DNA of 64,000 nt, taken from NCBI GenBank assembly GCA_963669155.1, contig OZ022589.1, positions 22,176,042 through 22,240,041 on the forward strand, written 5' to 3'. Shown here in pieces: positions 13,101 to 22,362 of the stretch (position 1 is its first letter; each line of letters starts with the position of its first letter). The translations under genes were made by a program, and so were the position numbers. The DNA is from Arbacia lixula. Its lineage: Eukaryota > Echinodermata > Echinoidea > Arbacioida > Arbaciidae. The notes beneath the pieces were generated by a model that saw only the letters and a list, made by a program, of their open reading frames with translations, did no database searches and was not told the DNA's origin.

Positions 13101-16100
13101 AAGAGGTGTCCACTCAGTAATTTTTGTACTCCATCTTCCATCTCTCCTTCTGGAGACATGGCCAGCCCATTTCCATTTACGCTGTTTGATTACTTTCATT
13201 ATGTCCCTGACCTTGGTCTGCTCCCTTATCCATTTATTGGTTTTGCGATCTTTGTAAGTGATGTTGAGCATACTTCGCTCCATGTTATGTTGTGCGGCGG
13301 CTAACTTTCTCTCCATTTTAGTTGTTAGAGACCATGTTTCTGATGCATATGTTATTGACGGGAGAATGCACTGGTCATATACTTTCTTTTTCAAACACAA
13401 TGGCAGATTACCCTTCATGAAGTGGCTATATCTCCCAAATGTTTGCCAGCCTGTTTTGATCCTCCTCCTTATTTCATTGTCTTGATTTCTTTCAGTAAGT
13501 GTGAATCGTTGACCCAGGTAGATGTATTCAGATACATGTTCCAACTGTGTTCCATTAATTGTGACTGGTTTGTGTTGAACTGATAAATCTGCCATTACTT
13601 TGGTCTTCTTCATATTCATTTTCAGTCCTCTTCTCCTACTTGGTACGTCTAACTCCTGTAACGTACTTTCCATTTCGCTGAAGTTGTTAGCTATGATGAC
13701 GATATCATCTGCAAAACGAAGGTGATTGAGTTTCTCCCCATTCACATTGATACCTTTATCTGCCCAGTTGATGTCTTTGAAGATGTGTTCTAAGCATGCT
13801 GTAAAGAGCTTTGGAGATATGGTATCTCCCTGTCTCACTCCTTTCCTTATTGGTATTCTCTTGCTTTCTTTGTGTAATGCAACAGTAGCTGAACTGCCAG
13901 TGTAGATGTCTTTGATTACTTTGAGGTATTTGGGATTGATGCCTTGCTGCTTTAGTGCCTCCAGAACTGCCCAGGTTTCAACAGAGTCGAAGGCTTTCTC
14001 ATAATCTACAAATGCTAAACATACAGGTATATTGAACTCCTGACATTTTTCTTTCAGTTGATTAAGGGTGTGGATGTGATCTATTGTTGAGAAATTTCTC
14101 CTGAACCCTGCCTGTTCCCTTGGTTGGTTTTCATCTAGTATTCTCTCCAATCTGTTTGTCAGAATCTTTGTGAAAAGTTTGTACACGTTGGATAGAAGGC
14201 TAATTGGACGATAATTCCTAAGGTCTCTTTTGTCTCCCTTTTTGTGTAATATTATCATGTTGGCATTTGTCCACTCGTGAGGCACCTTCCCCTGGCGGAG
14301 ACAAGCTGTAAACAGCTTTGCCAGTTCCTTATTTGTTGCGGCTCCTGCTTCTTTTAGAGTGTCTATCATTACATTGTCCTGTCCAGGGGCCTTGCCCCTT
14401 TTCATTTGGCTTAAAGCATGTTCTACTTCCCAGCTTTTGACTTCTGGTACTTCTTCCTGAGACTCCTCTATATCTCCTGTATGCTGATTACTTTGGTATA
14501 GTTCTTCATAAAATTCTTCTATTCTCAGCAGGATGTTATCCTGGTAGGTTATTTCCTGCCCATTTGAGTTAAGAAGTTTATTGATTTTCTGTATTCCTGG
14601 GCTGAGTTTCTTGTTGGCTTTCTTAATACTCTTGTTATTTTCTATCGTGTCATGTATCATTTTCGTGTTGTAGTTTCTGATGTCTTCACGGGTCTTCTTC
14701 CTGATAGTTTTGCAAGTTTCTCTGTACTTAATGCTGTCAATACCCTGACTGTCCATCTTCATTTGTCTGCGCTTTCCAATAAGTTTCCTTGTACTGTCTG
14801 ATAGTTTGCCAACTTTGTCTCTTGGTTTCCTGCCTGCTACATGAAGTGCAGTTTCTTGGATAATGTCTATTGCCTGTTCATTCCATGTATCAAGGTCTTG
14901 CTCCTGCATATCATCACTAAGTGCATCAAACTTGTTTGCAAGCTCCAGCTGGAATTCCTGCTTTCTTTCTGAAAGTTTGTCCAGGCTAATGTTGTTTCCC
15001 TTCTTTCTACAAAGCTTTTGTCTCTCTAACTTGGTATTGATTTGGAATTTCCCAATTACCATTCTGTGGTCACTGCCTACCTTGACTTTGTTGAGAACAT
15101 TTACATCCTTGACAATCTTTAGATCTGATGTGAGAATTAAGTCAATCTCATTCTTTGTGGCTCTGTCTGGACTAATCCAAGTCCATTTCCTGTTTGTTTT
15201 CTTCTTGAAATACGTATTGGCGATTTTTAATTTGCTGCTGATCGCAAATTCGACAAGTCTATCTCCCCTATCATTACGCTGTCCATGACCAAAACATCCA
15301 ATCACTGGCTCTTCACCATCTTCCCTCTTTCCGACCTTGGCATTTAGATCTCCCATCACAATGGTGTAATGTGTCTTATTGTTCTGGATGAGTTCTGTGA
15401 TTTCCTCATACAGCTTCTCCACCTCCTCATCATCGTAGCTGCTGGTGGGTGCATATACTTGAATGATTTTTAGACGATATCTTTTATTTATCCTGATAGT
15501 AAGCTGGGCTAGTCTTTCATTAATTCCCTTGAATTCTGTTACATTTCCTGCAATACTTTTATGGACAAGAAATCCTACTCCTGCCTCACTTTTATCTGTC
15601 TTCCCTATATGGAATAAATGATGGCCGCTTTTTAGTTGTTCAAGTTGTTCTCCTTTTCTCCGAACCTCACTGAGTCCAATGATGTCCCAATTCACTTCTT
15701 CCAATTCTTGTTCCAACTCTATTAGTCTATTTTCCCCTAGTAGTGTTCTGACATTGTACGTTCCTATGTTCAGATTCCATTGGTGGCCTGTTCGTACCCA
15801 GAGATTCTTCGCACCCCCTGCTCCTTTCCGGACTGGTCCGCCACCTTGGTCCAAGGATACAGAGCTGCTGGGGACTGGGGGCCATTGTATTAGAGACTTA
15901 TTCATGCTGGTTTGAGGGCCTACTCTTCCACGCTGGCCCAAGACGGGTTGGAAGAGATGCGAGTTGTTGGATGGCCGCTGTCGGCTCTTAACTGAGCCAG
16001 CGCCCTTAAGATAGATCTTGTTTTTAGTTCTATCAGGGTGTCCAACCACCCTCCTCACTAGTCCAGTTGAGGTGACTAGAGGGGGTACCGGTTTAGTCGC

Positions 16101-19100
16101 CGATGGTCCGACCCTGAAACAGGTTGTACTGGCTTACAGGGTACCAGTAGCAGGTAGCAGTAGCAGGTTCTCAACCTAACCTGACCTAACCTAACCTGAC
16201 CTGACATTATCATGAGTATTTAATGCAACAAAACGCTAATGGCTCTGCAACGTATCACAGCATAAAACATAAGCACATGTTGAATGCCATTATGAGTATT
16301 TCCAGAACCCCTCGAAAGACTTGCGCATCGAGCCTGCTTAAGAGATCAGGATGGTTTTTGAAGGGATATTGAATTCTCGCTTGCTCTGTGTTGCACAAAA
16401 AGCACCTAAAAAATGTCAAGCGAAAATTATTCAAGTCACTTTCTTAAAAGTTAACTATGGTTTGTCTTAATTCCTCCTTCCTGTATCTTGTCAGGTGTCT
16501 TGCATCTCTTCTGACGGGAGTGACGATGTCTCGGGTGATTGCCACACTGGACAGGTCTTGGTGACCTGTGAACCCAAGCAGGTCAACTTTGACACATCCA
16601 CAGTCTCCTGTTACCTTGGCAACCCCATGGAGTCATTCACTGCAGTAAGTATGATCAAGAGGAAGACGTTTGGCTTTTAATGTTTATATAATGATTAGTT
16701 GCATGCTGTTTGGTGATGGACACAGTTTTGTAGCCAAAACCCACTGTTAAGTATCCGACAGCCACCACATTATATTTCTTCTTTTTGTCTCGCCCACCGG
16801 AGGTGAAGGCGAGACTAAGGGATCCAAATGGCGTCCGTCCGTCGTCCGTCCGTCGTCCGTCCGTCGTCCGTCCGTCGTCCGTCGTCCGTCGTCCGTCGTC
16901 CGTCACAAATGTTAAAGTTTACCTGCAAGACTCTCTTTTGACAAATAACTTCACATGGGTTGCTTGGATTACAACCTAACTTGGGTCATAGATGCACTGG
17001 GGGTACCTTCATGTTATGGTACCGTTGGAGGTCACAGGATAAGGTCAAAGGTCATTTGAGGTCATACGTTAAAGTTTACCTGCAAGACTCTCTTTTGACA
17101 AATAACTTCACATAGGTTGCTTGGATTACAACCTAACTTGGGTCATAGATGCACTGGGGGTACCTTCATGTTATGGTGCTGTTGGAGGTCACAGGATAAG
17201 GTCAAAGGTCATTTGAGGTCATACGTTAAAGTTTACCTGCAAGACTCTCTTTTGACAAATAACTTCACATAGGTTGCTTGGATTACAACCTAACTTGGGT
17301 CATAGATGCACTGGGGGTACCTTCATGTTATGGTACTGTTGGAGGTCACAGGATAAGGTCAAAGGTCATTTGAGGTCATACGTTAAAGTTTACTTGCAAG
17401 ACTCTCTTATCACACATAACTCATCACATGTTGCTACAATGGCAATTAAACTTGGATGATGGATGCACTGGGGGCACCTGCATGTTATTGTGCTGTAAGA
17501 GGTCACATGATAAGGTCAAAGGTCATTTGAGGTCATACATTAAAGTTTACTTGCAAGACTCTTGGTGAAGGCTTCCTAACTTGTGCACAGAATTGTGTGA
17601 GCATGTGTGAGCATTACTGATGTAGATTTAGGCAAACATTACTCATGCACATTTATGCAAATTTATTCAAAGTCACTATTTTGCACCTGATTTTGATGTT
17701 GTCTGTTTAGAGTTGCTTATTTGCGTAGCAACGGAGATCGCGATATTTCTGGTTATTTTCGCAAGTGGGCGAGACACAATATTGGTAATGCCTTGTGTCA
17801 TCTTGTTTTTAAATTCAGCAATCTCTGAACGTCACTAAAGGCTGGTAATTTTGTCTTCAAGCTTACATTTATATGATTGTCTATAACAAGTTTTAAACCC
17901 CATTTTCTCTCTGTATTTAAAAAAAATCTTTTGCATCGGTCTTCCATTTTGTAGAGCACGTTACGTCTACGATTTGACATTGGGGGCTTAATCTGGGCAA
18001 CGGATCGAGACATTCCTATATCTATGACGGCTAGCACCAATAGTGAGGAAGACCCAGCCACAGTGGCTGACAACGAGATGACAATCACCTATCAACTTGC
18101 CGTCGAAGCAGATTTGGGTGTCTTTGGGTAAGAATTCTGACCTGCCTTCCTCTTTTCTTGACAAAGGTCATGTTAATCTCTTGATGCATGGCAAATCTGG
18201 AGACAGCCTTCCTCCCAACTTGTCAACCCCTTGCTTTTCACACCATTTCCTTCAAGATTTTAACACCGGTGTGAAACAACCCAGCCGCCCTAATACTCCT
18301 GTCCATTCTATTGATGCCATCGATAAGGATGAACAGTGGCAGATCTAGGGGGTTGGGTTTAAGCACTTTTTAAAATAAAATATGATGCATGTGAAAAAGC
18401 CACTATTTTACTACAACTTGAAATCATGTTTCGGACTTACTTTCGGACTTAAATACTGTCTTTAAGCTGCAGTCTTCGTGGATTTTGCAAATGATCCTCA
18501 AACAGCAAGCATTCTGGTGATTACAAGTTTGATTGTTTTTTCCTTACTCCATCTGTGTGAGCAGTCTATAGCTCTATGTGTTGTAACTTTTGCACTGCGA
18601 TCATCGCTAGCAAGCTACGCAGAGGATTAATGCGTTACTTATCAATACATGTTGCGTTGTAAATTTTCTGACTTAATTGTGTTGTATCAATTTGTAGGCC
18701 TGTGCTTTGGGAATGGGATGTACTCTCAAAAAACTATCTGTTCTTGAAATAATTCACATTTGAAGTATTGTCATTCTGAATTTGTTTGACTTGCAGGACG
18801 GCCACACCAGAGAGTGTGTACTACAGCAGTAATAGTTCTCGTTACGCCACGGCTGAGGCGGTCAAGAAATCACTCCAGGCCGCTGTGGATGCTTCCTTGA
18901 CTGACCCCTCCTCTCCCAGCTTCAATGAGACTCACATCGGTGCTCCCTTCACACTGTCATATAAGGTAAGCAGGTTGAAATGCAGGCTATCTAGTCATTC
19001 ATTTCATTTCATATTTCTTTTAATTCATTAATAAAATTTATTTACTCTCTTTATTTTTTTATTGTTATTTCTAATATTCTGTTCACATATTAATTTGTTT

Positions 19101-19577
19101 ATTTATTTATTTATTTCATTTTATTTTTTCATTTGATTATTTATTTATTCATTTATTTACTCCTTTTAATTTTTATTTTTGTATGTATTTTATTGTATTT
19201 TTCAAAGATGTACCTTACAATCATTTATATGTTTATTTATATATTTCACATATTCATCCAGAGTAGCCTGATTAGCATCTAAATACCAAACTATAAAAAC
19301 ATGAATAAGTAAATGTACTATTTTCCTCCCACCATACATCCAGTAAAGATAATTTTCGCTACCCATGGCAATGGCAAATTCACACAACCCAAGCACATGT
19401 GCAAGGAAAAATCAACACATTTTACTTCTGCATGGTGCTGATGCCCAGAATATGTACTGAACATTTCAGTTTAATTCAATTTAATTCAATCCAATTCAAT
19501 TCACTTCTTTATTCGTTTAACAAATAAAATACACAAATGTTCATGCACAATGAACTCAGGGTATCACCAGATTGCCA

Positions 19578-19620
<43 letters not shown>

Positions 19621-22189
19621 TGATTGAACTTTATTTATTTCCATCAACATAAAATAACATATTGACATACCTAGTAAAATATGATACAAAAATGAAAAAT
19701 ACATTTCATAGATAATAATAAATAAACTGTTATAAAAAGTTTTATTTGACATGTATTAACAATTTGAATGTAGACTATGAATGGTTACAATTGGGGGAAA
19801 AGGGATGGCTTGTCAGGTGTTGGTCAGTTGGTCAGGAAAGAAACTTCCACACTGTTTGACCAGTCAAATTACAGGGATTCTCTTTAATACTCATCTTATC
19901 ATTGTCTGTGTCCCCCTGAGCAGCTGACCAACGAGGGGATAGGTCGGCTACCCTTCCAGTCCGTTCTCACCATCAACATCCCATGGCGCATGGTGGACGG
20001 CGACTGGCTAGTCTTCATCAAGAGTATCACCGTGTCAGATGTAAGTTGACGCTCATTGGGTTTTTTTTAACCCTTGGCGTGCCACTTTTGCATTATTTTA
20101 CTATTAATACACACAAATCCCATAGAGAGGCTCTTGGTCTGGCACACAAATGGTTAAAATAGTCTGATGGTATGACATAATACAGACAAGCCCTGCACAG
20201 AAAGATGACTCAAGAGGGAACAAGAATTGGAGTCTTTATGAGCAGGTGGTCTTTAGTATGCTACCTTAAAGGTACCCCATCCCTTTTGCATACCTAATTC
20301 TGAAAGTTCCCTGACTTTGTCATCATTTGAGAGAGAGTGACTATATAACCTCTCCCTGGAATTGACAAAGCGTAATATTCAGTTTTGAAGAAATAATCTT
20401 TGATATTTGATTGAGCTTTCTTTTTTTGTACAACGAAAATTGTCAAATCTCAGTGAAAAGTACTTCAATTTTCATTTATTCTCCGGGAGTTATAGTACCT
20501 CTGACCTTAAAATTTCACAGTTGGTACCCCAAAGATGCGTGATGTGCGAACTTTCATGAAGTTTGCAGATGGTTGTAAAAGGGACGGGCCATCTCAAATA
20601 CATGTTTCAATGAAAAAACATTGTTCAAGGGAAACGGATGTGGTCTGTATAGGCAAGTGGTCGTTCTATACAGGTGGTCCACATGACGATTTTATTCAGA
20701 ATGAGAAATACTGCTTGAAGATGGCCCGTCCCTTTTACAAACATCTGCAAACCTCAACTCAGTTTGCACATATTCAGCACATATCTATGGGATACCAAGT
20801 GTGAAATTTAAAGGTCAGAGATACTATAATTCCCAGCTATAATTTCCAGCATGTTGCTAATTTGAAGATTTAATGATCCTTTCACATTAGAATCGCTACA
20901 AAGGTGATACACATCACGTAATGACAAAATAGATTTATCTATTTATCTGCGAAAATATATGCTGCTACATTTGATGCATCGTTTATGATTATTGCTACTC
21001 AATATCAAGAATTATAACACCAGGTATTGTTGATTGTGATGCTTGTTAACTATAAGCACTTTTTGATCCACAGACTACTGGCACTGGCTCATGCAATGGG
21101 GACGAGATCCTTGCACTCCAAAACAAGCGGCTTCTAGAGTTCTACGTCGACATGGCTCCGTCGCTACGCCAGGACGTGGCTGAGGAGATCACTCGCATCT
21201 TTGACGACCTAGAGAAGAGTCAGGAGATGGTAATGAAGACATGCTTTCTCTCCTAATCACAATGTCATCAGAGAAACTCAGGATAAAAGAGAGTGACCTG
21301 CCCTCTGAATGGTGATGAAACTTAGATTAAGTCTAGACTAGCATTGCGGGCAGCAAATATCAATTGCATCTTGAATCTTGAATCATTCGCTCTGTTAAGA
21401 TTAATGATTGATGATAAGGAATCACTATGAATAGTGATTTTGCTCATGGAAGAACTAAGGTGAGAGAGATAGAAATCCATCGTTGTTTTGATTCTGTAGA
21501 CAAAATCATTGCTTCATCAGAGACTCGATAAACACCCTTTTCATTTTTTGCGCTCACTGAGTATTTATGATGATATTACAAAGAAAAGAAAATACCACAA
21601 AATGAATGTAATAAGAGCAATACTTGTGGCACTTTGATGAGCAAAAGTGTATCTTAAGCTTTTCAAGTTTGTTATGAACATGATTATTTAGTGATCAGGT
21701 CATCTCTATTTCACAGTGAAAAATCATTTCAGAGGTGATAAATATATCACTCAACAACAAAAATTTATTCAAAGAAAAAGATTAGGCATACACTCAGTAG
21801 TACGATTAGTATTGTGTGGGTCATCCTGTAAGTGAATTAAAAATGGAATTGATCTTTTATATAATACTTCTTCTAACCATTTAATCTCACTCTCATTGTG
21901 TTTTTAATATGCAGGGCTGCTCAAAAGCAAAGTGTGTCGCCTTGACCTGCTTCATCAACCCACTCCAAGCGAGACAAATCTTAGAGGTCAGGATTGAAGC
22001 AGTCCAGTGGGAATACACCTTGATCACGGTGAGCACTTACTAAACTACTGCCAATCAGAAAAAACAGGAGCAGTAGTAGTATCAAACCGTAGTAGTAGTA
22101 ATAGTGTCGCTAGAAGTAACAGTGATAATAGTGTAGTGGTAGTATAGTAGTACTAGTAGTAGTAGTCATAGTAATAGTAGTATTAGTAA

Positions 22190-22240
<51 letters not shown>

Positions 22241-22251
22241 AAGTAGTAATG

Positions 22252-22290
<39 letters not shown>

Positions 22291-22308
22291 ATAGTAGTAG
22301 TAGTAGTA

Positions 22309-22362
<54 letters not shown>

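Larger units (their letters stand above)
12256..16494 (+). other. Large integrin intron carrying an antisense LINE
   Basis: At 4.2 kb the longest intron of the gene here, mainly because a 3.3-kb LINE is inserted. Without it the intron would be about 0.96 kb. A GATA-like stretch lies at 12510-12620. Confidence 0.8.
16786..17776. mobile_element. 991-bp TIR element with internal tandem repeats
   Basis: The ends are TGTCTCGCCCAC (16786) and its exact inverse GTGGGCGAGACA (17765-17776). Inside are a CGTCC/GTC-rich simple tract (16830-16903), four exact-period 157-bp units (from 16911) and an unrelated right part (17575-17760). No transposase frame, so non-autonomous. Confidence 0.82.
16645..17954 (+). 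other. Integrin intron filled by a TIR element
   Basis: 1.31 kb, of which 991 bp is a terminal-inverted-repeat element. Donor GTAAGT, acceptor TTTTGTAG. Confidence 0.8.

Noticed and set aside
20535-20804. 89-residue frame in an integrin intron
   Set aside because: Runs through a foldback element; no protein similarity.
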